From Larkinella knui (lineage in GTDB: Bacteria > Bacteroidota > Bacteroidia > Cytophagales > Spirosomataceae), in the NCBI RefSeq assembly GCF_003858645.1, contig NZ_RQJP01000008.1, forward strand, positions 111,082-175,081: a stretch of DNA of 64,000 nt. Direction: 5' to 3'. Numbering within the stretch: the stretch's first letter is position 1; each line of letters begins with the position of its first letter. The notes beneath the pieces were generated by a model. The model was given only the letters and a program-made list of their open reading frames with translations, was not told the origin of the DNA and searched no databases. The translations under genes were made by a program, and so were the position numbers. Below, one piece after another: positions 26,428 to 35,101 of this stretch.

Positions 26428-27291
26428 TTACTGCTTATACATTCTCGCTAATCCTTCCTGGAGTGCTGTCGGTTTTCGGCCCAGCAGTTTTTCCAGGTCA
26501 GGGCTTATGATGTCTTCCTGCCCATTGGCGATGTCAGTGATAAACCCGGTGATTCGCCGGGCCACGACCTCAGGTAAACCGCGTCCGATCAGTTGTGTTT
26601 CAAAAGTAGCGGGGTCCGCTGGCGTGTAAGCGACGGTTTTGCCGGATAGGCTGGTCAGGGCAGCGGCTATCTCATCAAACGAGTACGACTCACTGCCCGT
26701 CAACCGGTACGTTCTGTTGCCTTCATCGTGGCTAACCAACGCATTGGCTATCGCTTCGCCCAGTTCGCTGCGTAAGGCCAGGGCCACCCTACCCTGGCCG
26801 GCCGGTACGGAAATCCCGCGCTCGAAAACGGCGTCGCCACCCACAAACTGCGGAATCGCATCCAGGTACAGGATGTTCTGAAACAGCGTGTAGGGCAGCC
26901 CGCTGGCTTTGATGTAATCCTCGGTCTGAAAGTGACCAGCCATTAACCGGTTGACCAGCGTTGCCGGGTCTTTCAGCGCCCGACTCGTATAGGCAAACCG
27001 CTGAACACCCGCTTTTCGGGCCGCATCGACAACATTCTGGTGTTGACGAACGCGGTTTTCCTCGTCCGTACCCGCAATCAACAAAACCGTCTCAATCCCT
27101 TGCAGGGCGCGGCCAAGGGCAGCGGTGTCGTCGTAGGTACCGACGCGGATCGTTACGTTCTGTTTAATCAGGTTGGTGGCTTTTCCTTCGTCTCGCACGA
27201 AGGCGGCAATCTGGCTGGCCGGTATTTTTTGCAGTAGTTGGTTGATAACGGCAGTGCCTAGCTGACCTGTGGCTCCGGTTAATAATATCAT
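26428..27291 (-). CDS. NAD(P)H-binding oxidoreductase, NmrA/QorB-like
   Basis: 287 residues from the ATG at 27291 (MILLTGATGQLGTAVINQLL); a longer in-frame start adds 17 non-conserved residues. The Rossmann motif TGATGQLG is the atypical-SDR glycine pattern of NmrA-like proteins, and the sequence continues VLLIAGTDEENRVRQHQNVVDAARKAGVQRFAYTS. This matches NAD(P)H:quinone oxidoreductase 2 (QorB) relatives that reduce quinones or azo dyes. No catalytic Tyr-Lys pair of classical SDRs is expected or seen. It precedes the AraC gene on the same strand and is probably co-transcribed with it. Confidence 0.83.
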   Translation of the reverse strand: MILLTGATGQLGTAVINQLLQKIPASQIAAFVRDEGKATNLIKQNVTIRVGTYDDTAALGRALQGIETVLLIAGTDEENRVRQHQNVVDAARKAGVQRFAYTSRALKDPATLVNRLMAGHFQTEDYIKASGLPYTLFQNILYLDAIPQFVGGDAVFERGISVPAGQGRVALALRSELGEAIANALVSHDEGNRTYRLTGSESYSFDEIAAALTSLSGKTVAYTPADPATFETQLIGRGLPEVVARRITGFITDIANGQEDIISPDLEKLLGRKPTALQEGLARMYKQ

Positions 27292-27531
27292 GGACGTATG
27301 CTGTGCTGGTTTGGACAAAGGTCCGCGATTACCAACGGGCAAACGTAGCTAAATTTGGGATTGTTGTAGCCAAATTAATGAATTAGCTACTTACCTGCTT
27401 TTCCCGGATGATCCGGCCAGGTCCGATCATCGTTTTTCCGTACGAAATGGAGCGACATTGGGTGATCCAGTCGTAGTTTCACTCCCTATCAATTCTCGAC
27501 GGCAAGTCAGCGGTTCTTTTGGTATATACTT

Positions 27532-27954
27532 CTAAATCCACTGTTTAATTTCTGTTAGCAAATAATCCATCAACTCTAAAAAAGAACGTCTGGCAAAATT
27601 GTAATTGAGCCGACGATAGGTAATTATTTGGGCATCGCTACCAAGTACCTGCTCTTTTACTCTTTCTAGCTGCCTAACAAGTGTCTCTATATCAATAAAT
27701 TTGACCACTTCCACAATCTCTTCCGGCCACAGTACAAAAGCACTGATTCCACAGCAGTCAGCCATGCACGCTTTTTCGGTCTTGTTCCAGAATTCACTCA
27801 AAGAATCTCTAACATGGCTATATTTAAAAGTAATATCACTAGAGAATGGCCCTAAACGTTCATTTATTTCTAGTATAGAATCAGTGTCATACGAAAATTC
27901 AAGCAGGGTTATTCCTTTTTCAGGTCCTATTGAAATCGTATGTAAAGCGGCCAT
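27532..27954 (-). CDS. Conserved protein of unknown function with an ACMADCCGI motif
   Basis: 140 residues, no signal or membrane segment. The stretch SEFWNKTEKACMADCCGIS followed by AFVLWPEEI resembles a small family of cytosolic proteins with the pattern WxxxExxCxxxCCGIxAFxxxPE (I believe DUF6331, from memory). The three clustered cysteines may bind a metal or form disulfides. Base composition is lower in GC than its neighbours, and the gene is flanked by about 240 empty bases upstream of 27292 and by a short gap before the M16 genes, so it may be acquired. The function is unknown. Confidence 0.55.
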   Translation of the reverse strand: MAALHTISIGPEKGITLLEFSYDTDSILEINERLGPFSSDITFKYSHVRDSLSEFWNKTEKACMADCCGISAFVLWPEEIVEVVKFIDIETLVRQLERVKEQVLGSDAQIITYRRLNYNFARRSFLELMDYLLTEIKQWI

Positions 27955-28122
27955 TTATTTATATTCATTAATGCTGCTGTGCCAGCAAAGAGCATGTTCT
28001 CTTTAACCGCACATGAATCTGCCTGTCTGCCCAAAAAGCCGGTTTTCTGTGTTGTTTAGTTTATGGTGGCTGACGCACCGAAAGCACGCGTCAGCCACCG
28101 AAAACCGTATACCGCAAGCCCG

Positions 28123-30210
28123 CTACTGTACTGCGAACTCCTTGTCGTCCAGCCCGGTATTGACCACCAGCGACTGGGTTTCCATTTTCATCGTCATTGG
28201 CCCGAAGTTCTGGGTCAGCGTATGCGGAAACTTGACCCCGTTTACTTCCTTGTAATTACTCATGCCGGTATTGATGGCCATTTCACCCTGAGGAGTCTGC
28301 TCAACGGCCGTTTGCTGCACTTTTAATCCCGTCTCGGTATCATAAAATTCGGATACGGTTTTTTTGCCCAGAGTCACGTCAATTTTAAAGGCGTCTTTGC
28401 CATTCACTTTTTCCGTCCCGACCAGCGTCGTTTTTGCGCCCACGGTCGGATACAGAAGTTCAGAGAAAGAAGCACTCTTTAGAATTTCCATTTTGGCTTC
28501 ATCGGCATCAATATTTTTTGATTGACCGGCCCCTTCCATTTTCACTTTCGTTCCGTCGGAGGTTACTTTCTGCACCGTTTGGCCCTGCGCCGATACGGCC
28601 AGCATGAACTTGTTAAGCCCTTTTTGCTTGCTTTCAATGTCCACTTTGGTCCCCTGGATTTCGGTGGTCAGTTTTTGGGTAATATCCGCAATCTTGGCAA
28701 TAGCCTCCTTGCCCCCAATGGCGGCAATGTATTTGGCAATCACCTGATCGGCCGTCACGCCAACGGGCGTCGTTGTCAGTTTGCCCGGAGCCGGAGCTTC
28801 CACTTTGGTGCCGTTGACGTCGTAATAGGTGATGTCGCCAAACCGCTTCAGTTTGTCGGCCACCTCGGCGGCTTTCCCAACCACCACAATATACGCGTGA
28901 TCCGGATCGATCAGTTTGGCGGCCGAGGATTCAACCTGCTCTTCCGTTACCGCATCGACGCTTTTCAGGTAATTGGTAAAAAAATCTTCCGGCAACTTAT
29001 ACCGGGCGGTATTGATCGCAAAATCAGCAATCGTTTCCGGGTCTTCGAGCGTAAAAATGAAGTTTCCGGCAAAGGTATTTTTCGTACTCTTCAATTCTTC
29101 GGGAGTCGGTTTCGAGTTGCGAATGGCCTTCAACTCGGTCATAAACTCGGCCACGGCACTGTCGGTCACCGCATTCCGCACGTTGGCATTGGCCCGGAAA
29201 CGGCCCACCAGCCGGTCGCTCGTCAACGTCGAATACGCCCCGTAGGTGTATCCGTGTTTTTCACGCAGGTTGTTATACAGACGCGCATTGCCACCGCCAC
29301 CGCCCAGGATGTCGTTGGTCAGACTGGCCTGAATCGACTCGGTCGTGTACGGTTTCAATACGACGGGATGCGTGATGTACACCACCGACTGCACGGAACT
29401 CGGCCGGTCGACGATCGCAATGGTGGTTTTGGCGGGCGGTTTTGGCGTTTCATAGCTCGGCTTCGGCACTTCGCCCGGCTGCCATTTACCAAAGTACTTC
29501 TCCACCATCGGACGCGCTTCTTCCGGGGTAATATCGCCTACTACGGCCAGATAACCGATGTTAGGCCGGAAATAGGTTTCGTAAAATTTGCGGCAATCGT
29601 CGAGCGTAATGCGGTCAACGGTTTCTTCCGAATCCGGTTCGCCGTAGGGGTGGTCTTTGCCGTACACCAGAATGCTGCTCACGCGCGTGGCAATGGCCGC
29701 CGGGCTGTCTTTCTGAGACGCCAGCCCCGATTTCGTCTGCTTTTTCAGCTTGTCCAGTTCTTCCTGCGTAAACTTCGGATTCAGAACCACATCCGACATC
29801 ACTTCCAGCATTTTGGGCGTGTGTTTTTTCAGCGACATGGCATAAACCCCCGTTGGCGAGGTATTAAGACTCCCCCCGATGAAGTCAACGGCTTCGTCGA
29901 TCTGGTCTTTCGTCCGGGTTTTGGTCCCCGTTTTGATCAGCTGGCTGGCAATGCTGACGTAACCCGCCTTGTCACCTTCGCGGATGGGCAGGTAGTCGAA
30001 CAGCAGGCTGAAAGCCACGCGGGGCAGTTTGTTGTTCTGTACCACAAACACTTTCAACCCGTTTGCGAGCGTAAAGGACACCGGTTTTCCAATTTTAATG
30101 GTCGGAGCCGGAGCATCGGCGGGCAATTTTGACCGATCCAGCGTTTGCGCCTGGGTCGACAGACTGAGAGCGACCAGGCCCGCAGCCAACATATATTTTG
30201 CTTTCATCAT
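28123..30210 (-). CDS. M16-family peptidase subunit lacking the zinc motif, fused to a LolA-like domain
   Basis: 695 residues from ATG 30210 (MMKAKYMLAAGLVAL), with a signal peptide ending STQAQ. Residues about 40-480 have the two-lobed M16 fold (KVFVVQNNKLPRVAFSLLFDYLP, then AVVGDITPEEARPMVEKYFG and the GGGGNARLYNNLREKHGYTYGAYS motif of the R/Y pair). The HxxEH box is replaced by ASQLIKTGTKTRTKDQIDE, so this is the non-catalytic partner. The C-terminal 220 residues (from TADQVIAKYIAAIGGKEAI) form a second domain resembling LolA-like/outer-membrane lipoprotein-sorting proteins. It follows the active M16 gene after 48 bases and should form a heterodimer with it in the periplasm. Confidence 0.87.
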   Translation of the reverse strand: MMKAKYMLAAGLVALSLSTQAQTLDRSKLPADAPAPTIKIGKPVSFTLANGLKVFVVQNNKLPRVAFSLLFDYLPIREGDKAGYVSIASQLIKTGTKTRTKDQIDEAVDFIGGSLNTSPTGVYAMSLKKHTPKMLEVMSDVVLNPKFTQEELDKLKKQTKSGLASQKDSPAAIATRVSSILVYGKDHPYGEPDSEETVDRITLDDCRKFYETYFRPNIGYLAVVGDITPEEARPMVEKYFGKWQPGEVPKPSYETPKPPAKTTIAIVDRPSSVQSVVYITHPVVLKPYTTESIQASLTNDILGGGGGNARLYNNLREKHGYTYGAYSTLTSDRLVGRFRANANVRNAVTDSAVAEFMTELKAIRNSKPTPEELKSTKNTFAGNFIFTLEDPETIADFAINTARYKLPEDFFTNYLKSVDAVTEEQVESSAAKLIDPDHAYIVVVGKAAEVADKLKRFGDITYYDVNGTKVEAPAPGKLTTTPVGVTADQVIAKYIAAIGGKEAIAKIADITQKLTTEIQGTKVDIESKQKGLNKFMLAVSAQGQTVQKVTSDGTKVKMEGAGQSKNIDADEAKMEILKSASFSELLYPTVGAKTTLVGTEKVNGKDAFKIDVTLGKKTVSEFYDTETGLKVQQTAVEQTPQGEMAINTGMSNYKEVNGVKFPHTLTQNFGPMTMKMETQSLVVNTGLDDKEFAVQ

Positions 30211-30258
30211 TCGATCGTCAGATTTCATTATTCGATATTCGTGAGTCAATATCCCTGA

Positions 30259-31692
30259 TTAATCCCCTTTATTCTCTTTCTTCGGCTCCATCGCCTTCGG
30301 CAGGTAATACAATACCACCCGGTTTTCTTTCGTGAGGTATTTGTTGGCCACCCGGCGCAGATCCTCCTTCGTCACCTTGTTGTAACGCTCCAGTTCGGTA
30401 TTGATCAGGTTGGCATCGCCCAGATACATTTTGTAGTTCGCCAGACTTTCGGCAATACCGGCCACGCCCGCATTCTGGTTCACGAAATTGGTCTCAATCT
30501 GGTTTTTCACTTTCTGAAATTCGGCGTCGGTCACCAGCGTTTTCTTCAGTTTTTCGATCTCGGCATTCATCCCCGCTTCAAGATCTTCCGCCTTGACGCC
30601 CATGTTGGCAATTCCGATGGAGATAAACAGACCGGGATCTTCGGTGGAAAGGGGAAACACGCCGGTTTGGACCGCTTTCTGCTGTTTATCAACCAGTTCC
30701 TTGTTCATCCGGGAGCTTTCGCCCGCAGCCAGCAGGGTTTGCAAAACGTCCAGCGCGTAGTAGTCCGGATCCCCCTGCGCCGGCATGTGGTAGGCCTGGA
30801 ATACGCCCGGCAACGAGACGTTATCGTATACAATATCCCGCACTTCCGCTTTCTGCACCGGTTCTTTGATGTTCGGGCGGTACGGCGTTTTCGTTCCTTT
30901 CGGAATCTCCCCAAAATACTTTTCGATCAGCTTTTTGGTATCATCGGGATTGATGTCGCCGGCAATGGACAGAATCGCATTTCCCGGAATGTAAAACTCC
31001 TTGTAGAAATCCCGGAACTCGTCAATTTTGGCGGCATTCAGGTCTTCCATCGAACCGATGGGTGCCCATTTGTACGGGTGCACTTTGAAAGCGTGGCTCA
31101 ATACCTGCGGAAAAAAGCTGCCATACGGCTGGTTTTCATACCGTTGCCGACGTTCTTCCTTCACCACTTCGCGCTGGGTTTCGACGCCTTTTTCGTCCAC
31201 CTTAGCGTGCAAAAGCCGCTCCGATTCCATGTACAAACCGAGTTCCAGCTTATTGGAAGGCAGTATTTCGTAATAGAACGTGCGGTCGTTGGACGTGTTG
31301 GCGTTCAACTGGCCCCCAGCGCCTTTCACAATCTTCATGTATTCACCCCGTTTGATGTTGTCGGACCCTTCAAACATCAGGTGTTCGAAGAAGTGCGCAA
31401 AACCTGACCGGCCGGGTTGTTCGTTTTTCGAGCCCACGTGGTACATCATCGTTACGGCAACCAAAGGGGTGGTATTATCCTGATGCAGAATCACATGCAA
31501 CCCGTTCGGCAGATCATATTCGGTAAATTTGATGCGCGCTGTCGACTCAGTCGAAGGGCTTTTCTGAGCCGTCGAAACCGTTGCGGCCGGTTTGGGAGCG
31601 GGCCGGTTTGGGGTCGATTTCTTAGGCGTTTGCGCCACCGCCGACCAGAGCAGGCACTGGCTTAACGCAACATAAAGCACGGTTCTTTTCAT
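30259..31692 (-). CDS. M16-family zinc peptidase, catalytic subunit
   Basis: 477 residues from the ATG at 31692 (MKRTVLYVAL), with a signal peptide ending SAVAQT, then a Pro/Lys/Ser-rich linker (23-50). The inverted zinc motif HxxEH is present as HFFEH (His100, Glu103, His104) and the third ligand Glu lies about 76 residues on, in VVKEERRQRYE. The C-terminal lobe carries SLPGVFQAYHMPAQGD. M16 enzymes degrade small peptides in a closed chamber, often as an active/inactive pair; the inactive partner is the next gene. Location is the periplasm. The substrate is unknown. Confidence 0.93.
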   Translation of the reverse strand: MKRTVLYVALSQCLLWSAVAQTPKKSTPNRPAPKPAATVSTAQKSPSTESTARIKFTEYDLPNGLHVILHQDNTTPLVAVTMMYHVGSKNEQPGRSGFAHFFEHLMFEGSDNIKRGEYMKIVKGAGGQLNANTSNDRTFYYEILPSNKLELGLYMESERLLHAKVDEKGVETQREVVKEERRQRYENQPYGSFFPQVLSHAFKVHPYKWAPIGSMEDLNAAKIDEFRDFYKEFYIPGNAILSIAGDINPDDTKKLIEKYFGEIPKGTKTPYRPNIKEPVQKAEVRDIVYDNVSLPGVFQAYHMPAQGDPDYYALDVLQTLLAAGESSRMNKELVDKQQKAVQTGVFPLSTEDPGLFISIGIANMGVKAEDLEAGMNAEIEKLKKTLVTDAEFQKVKNQIETNFVNQNAGVAGIAESLANYKMYLGDANLINTELERYNKVTKEDLRRVANKYLTKENRVVLYYLPKAMEPKKENKGD

Positions 31693-31926
31693 AGAATGTA
31701 TACTAAAATGTAGAATATGGTACACCGGCAACCCGGTCTTTCTCAAATATACAATGTTTTTTTTTGAGTAAAACTGATCGTAAAGAACCGGCTGTTAAAG
31801 TTTGTCAAAAGGCTGAAAATGAATGGTGAGCGGTTTAACTTTGTTACTTTCCCAGTTTAAACAGAAAAAAAACAGGGAGCGAACCGGTAGAGATACCGAA
31901 GTTTCCGGTTCCTTTTAAAATAACGC

Positions 31927-32265
31927 ATGATCATCGTACGAATACCGTTTTTATGGGTCAGTGGAATGGCTTTGTTTCCTTTCGTATTGGTACGAACGAA
32001 ACGACCGGATGCGGTATTGCTTCACCACGAACGCATTCATCTTCGCCAGCAACTTGAGTTGGGAATTCTACCGTTCTATGTCTGGTATTTGCTGGAATAC
32101 CTCGTCCGGCGCTGGCAATATACCAGTCATTACGAAGCCTACCGGAACATTAGTTTCGAACGCGAAGCCTTTGATAATGAACGCAATCTGACGTATTGGA
32201 AAACACGGAAGTGGTACGGTTTTCTGGCGTATCGGAGCAACGTACCCACGGACTTTAGTCCGTGA
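31927..32265 (+). CDS. Small membrane protein with an HExxH motif
   Basis: 112 residues. Helix 1 spans about 3-23 and a second hydrophobic segment is LGILPFYVWYLLEYLVR. Between them is LLHHERIHLRQQLELG, an HExxH zincin motif, and further on FEREAFDNE could give the third acidic ligand, so a minimal integral-membrane metalloprotease is possible. I do not recognise a named family, though similar short HERIHxxQ proteins occur in Bacteroidota. The last eight residues (NVPTDFSP) and the stop codon lie inside the left arm of the palindromic element at 32240-32331, so the original C-terminus has probably been replaced. Confidence 0.6.
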   Translation: MIIVRIPFLWVSGMALFPFVLVRTKRPDAVLLHHERIHLRQQLELGILPFYVWYLLEYLVRRWQYTSHYEAYRNISFEREAFDNERNLTYWKTRKWYGFLAYRSNVPTDFSP

Positions 32266-32331
32266 GATTTTTACTATTTCCAGACTTTAGCTTGTGCCTC
32301 GAATCTCACGGACTTTAGTCCGTGGGTACGT
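32240..32331. repeat. REPIN-like palindrome doublet between convergent genes
   Basis: Left arm 32240-32269 and right arm 32302-32331 are reverse complements at 28 of 30 positions. Each arm holds the palindrome CACGGACTTTAGTCCGTG. The spacer contains a degraded third copy (GACTTTAGCTTGTG at 32283-32296). Both neighbouring genes end inside the arms. The outer end CGTACC and core GGACTT-AGTCC are shared with the element at 36063-36149. Confidence 0.85.
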
Positions 32332-33496
32332 CTTCCCGGTAGCTGACTACGCCTGCCATCATCACCAGCGCGGTCAGCAACACCACCGCCATCAGAATAC
32401 CGTCGCGGAAACCGACCAGTTTGAGGTTGTCCGGAATACTGAGGTATAACAAAACCGTAATCAACCCGCGGGGAGCAATAAAAACCACCGGGTTGATGCT
32501 TCCCGGCAACGACAGACGCAAGACGCCCGTACGTACGGCATACAAAATCAAGAGCAATAAGAAACTGACAATCAGCGCATCAGGCTCGATGAGCGTGTAT
32601 ACATCGGAAGCATATCCGAAGAGCAGGAAGAAAAACGTCCGGACAATAAAGGCCCCTTCGGCCGTCAGGTTTTTGAACTGATCCAATTCTTTTTCAAACA
32701 ACTCATTTTTGAAGATCCGGTCGAGACGCCCCCGGATGAAGAGTTCGGTATTGTTCAGGAATAACCCAAACACCAGAATGAGCAAAAGCGGGGAAAGCTG
32801 GTAAATCCGGCTGACGGCGTAGACCAGAAACAGGACGGAAATAATGGGCAGAAATTTGATTCGATGGCTGATTTTACTGATCAGATACAGCAGAAAAAAG
32901 CAACAGATCAGGGAGATAATCACCATGATGATGGTGTCTTTGGCAAACGACACAATCGACAGGATACCACCCGAAGCATTGTAAACCAGAAAGTTAAAAA
33001 TCATAACCCCCAGAATATCGGACAGCGATGATTCGTAGACGACAAACTCCCGACTCGTTTGGTTCAGGTTGTTACTCCCCGGAACGGCCACCGCACTGCT
33101 GATGATGGCGAAGGGCATGGCGGCTACCAGGCACTTGAAAAAAGACGCTTCCATCAGCACGTAAAACAGGGCGGCCATGAGCAGCGAGGTTAGCAAAATG
33201 GACGAAAGCGACGCCCAGAACGCCCGGCGGATCATGCCCAGTTTGTCGCCCGTCAGTTCCAGTTCCAGCGCACCTTCCAGAACGATCAGAATCAGCCCCA
33301 GGGTGCCGAGCGTCGGCAGAATGGTATCGACATACGGCAGCTGGAACGCGAAATAATTCGTTACCTGCCGCATGAGCATGCCCGACGCCAGCAGCAGAAT
33401 CACCGACGGCGTTTTATACCGACTGCTAAGCAAGTCGAAAACGTACGAAATGAGAACCGATAAACTGAAAATGATAATCAGGTACGAGGTATCCAT
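32315..33496 (-). CDS. Cation:proton antiporter, CPA family
   Basis: 393 residues from the ATG at 33496 (MDTSYLIIIFSL). About 12 hydrophobic segments. The NhaP/KefB-type motifs are GLILIVLEGALELEL in helix 3-4, AVAVPGSNNLNQTSREFVVYESSLSDILGVMIFN in the unwound helix pair (the acidic pair E-SSLSD), and PRGLITVLLYLSIP near the end. Such proteins exchange Na+ or K+ for protons across the inner membrane. There is no C-terminal TrkA domain. The last four codons (VPTD) and the stop TAA are supplied by the right arm of the palindromic element. Confidence 0.88.
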   Translation of the reverse strand: MDTSYLIIIFSLSVLISYVFDLLSSRYKTPSVILLLASGMLMRQVTNYFAFQLPYVDTILPTLGTLGLILIVLEGALELELTGDKLGMIRRAFWASLSSILLTSLLMAALFYVLMEASFFKCLVAAMPFAIISSAVAVPGSNNLNQTSREFVVYESSLSDILGVMIFNFLVYNASGGILSIVSFAKDTIIMVIISLICCFFLLYLISKISHRIKFLPIISVLFLVYAVSRIYQLSPLLLILVFGLFLNNTELFIRGRLDRIFKNELFEKELDQFKNLTAEGAFIVRTFFFLLFGYASDVYTLIEPDALIVSFLLLLILYAVRTGVLRLSLPGSINPVVFIAPRGLITVLLYLSIPDNLKLVGFRDGILMAVVLLTALVMMAGVVSYREDVPTD

Positions 33497-33574
33497 GCCA
33501 TCGGGTTTCGCTGCAAAAACGCAATATACGGTTTTCAGCCTTTCGGTCGGCAAGCCGCCCGTTTACCCGACGGT

Positions 33575-35044
33575 TTAAATCAACTCCGTCGCAATCTTCG
33601 CCGACAACAGACAGAGCGGAATACCGCCCCCCGGATGCACACTGCCGCCGACAAAGTACAGATTCTGAAACTGGTGCGAGAAATTGGCGTGGCGCAAAAA
33701 AGCCGCAAACCGGTTGTTGGAGCTGTTACCGTACAACGCGCCCTGCGAACTCGACGTACGGGCTTCGATGGCGATGGGGTCCAGAATTGCTTCACAGGCA
33801 ATCAGCGGAGCAACATCCACGCCCAGGTTGCGGCTTAGTTTCCGAATGACGTTATGCCGGGTTTTAGCGATCAGCTCCTCCCAATCCTGGCCGGAATTGT
33901 TCGGCGCATTGATCAGAATAAACCAGTTTTCGCAGCCCGGTGGCGCATCGTCCGGCTTGTGTTTGGAGGTAATATTGAGGTAAACCGTCGGGTCATCCGA
34001 CAGCGTTTTCTGCTTGAAAATATGGTCGAATTCGGCGCGGTAATCGGAACTGAAAAAGATGTTGTGCAAGCCCAGTTCCGGAAATTCCCGTTGGATTCCC
34101 CAGTAAAAAATCAGCCCGGAGCTGGATTTGGGCTGGCGTAAAATCCGCTCCGGCTGCCGGGCGGTGGGCAACAACCGGCGAAACGTACTGACAACGTCCA
34201 TATTTGAAATAACGAGATCGAAGCGTTCCGTTTTTCCGTTCGGATTTTCGTTCCTGACACCCGTTACCCGTGCGCCTTCCGTCACCAGCTCCACCACTCG
34301 CGTGTTGAAGTGAAACCGCACGCCCAGATCTTCCGCCAGCCGAACCAGGCTGTTGGTGATGCCGATCATGCCGTCTTTCGGAAAAAAAGCACCGATGTTA
34401 TATTCCAGATGCGGAATGATGTTCATCGTGGCGGGCGTCTGATACGGATCGGAGCCGTTGTAAGTCGCGTAGCGATTGAAAAGCTGTACCAGTTTGGGGT
34501 TTTGAAACCGCTCCTCATTGGCCCGGTTCATGGTTTTGAAAATCTCCAGTTTTGGCAAATTCAGATACCCATGGAGCGCATCGCGGTTGAACCAGGTCGA
34601 TAGTTTATGCAGCGACCGGTGCAGAAAAAGCTTTTCGGTGATGCGGTATTTGGCCGCGCTGTCGTCCAGATGAGCCAGCAGGTGACTGGCGGGTTCGCCT
34701 AGTTGGGTTTCCACTTCGCGGGCAAACGAATCGCGATCGGCCCAGGCAGTCAGGTGAGTGCCGTCGTCCCAGAAATACCGGCAGGTTTCATCCAGACGGC
34801 TATACCTGAAATAATCGTTGGGGTTACGACCCGCCAGTTGAAAAAGTTCTTCCACCAATTGCGGCATGGTGAACAGCGACGGCCCGGCATCGAACCGAAA
34901 CCCGTTCAGCGTAAACCCCGACAGCTTACCGCCCGGATACGCATTGGCTTCGAACACATCGACCTGGTAGCCTTTGACCGCCAGCCGAATAGCGGCTGCA
35001 ATACCGGCAATACCGGCTCCAACGATAGCAGCAGTTCTGGACAA
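33575..35044 (-). CDS. FAD-dependent carotenoid desaturase, CrtD-like
   Basis: 489 residues. The N-terminal dinucleotide motif AAIVGAGIAGIAAAIRLA and FEANAYPGGKLSGFTLNGFRFDAGPSLFTMP mark the CrtI/CrtD phytoene desaturase family. The central segment NRYATYNGSDPYQTPATMN and C-terminal FVGGSVHPGGGIPLCLLSA agree. It looks closer to 1-hydroxycarotenoid 3,4-desaturase (CrtD) of pink or orange Bacteroidota than to CrtI, by my reading of the middle region only. The start is a TTG at 35044: the frame is closed by TAA a few codons upstream with no ATG between. No other carotenoid gene is in the window. Confidence 0.78.
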   Translation of the reverse strand: MSRTAAIVGAGIAGIAAAIRLAVKGYQVDVFEANAYPGGKLSGFTLNGFRFDAGPSLFTMPQLVEELFQLAGRNPNDYFRYSRLDETCRYFWDDGTHLTAWADRDSFAREVETQLGEPASHLLAHLDDSAAKYRITEKLFLHRSLHKLSTWFNRDALHGYLNLPKLEIFKTMNRANEERFQNPKLVQLFNRYATYNGSDPYQTPATMNIIPHLEYNIGAFFPKDGMIGITNSLVRLAEDLGVRFHFNTRVVELVTEGARVTGVRNENPNGKTERFDLVISNMDVVSTFRRLLPTARQPERILRQPKSSSGLIFYWGIQREFPELGLHNIFFSSDYRAEFDHIFKQKTLSDDPTVYLNITSKHKPDDAPPGCENWFILINAPNNSGQDWEELIAKTRHNVIRKLSRNLGVDVAPLIACEAILDPIAIEARTSSSQGALYGNSSNNRFAAFLRHANFSHQFQNLYFVGGSVHPGGGIPLCLLSAKIATELI

Positions 35045-35101
35045 AACGATAGGGTGTTTACGTGTTTAGAACCGGCGGATTATTGCCCGTTCTTCAACGC
35101 C

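Noticed and set aside
28522..30132. Open plus-strand frame of 536 codons opposite the M16 subunit
   Set aside because: Composition is Phe/Arg/His-rich low-information sequence typical of antisense frames; the M16 gene on the other strand is certain.
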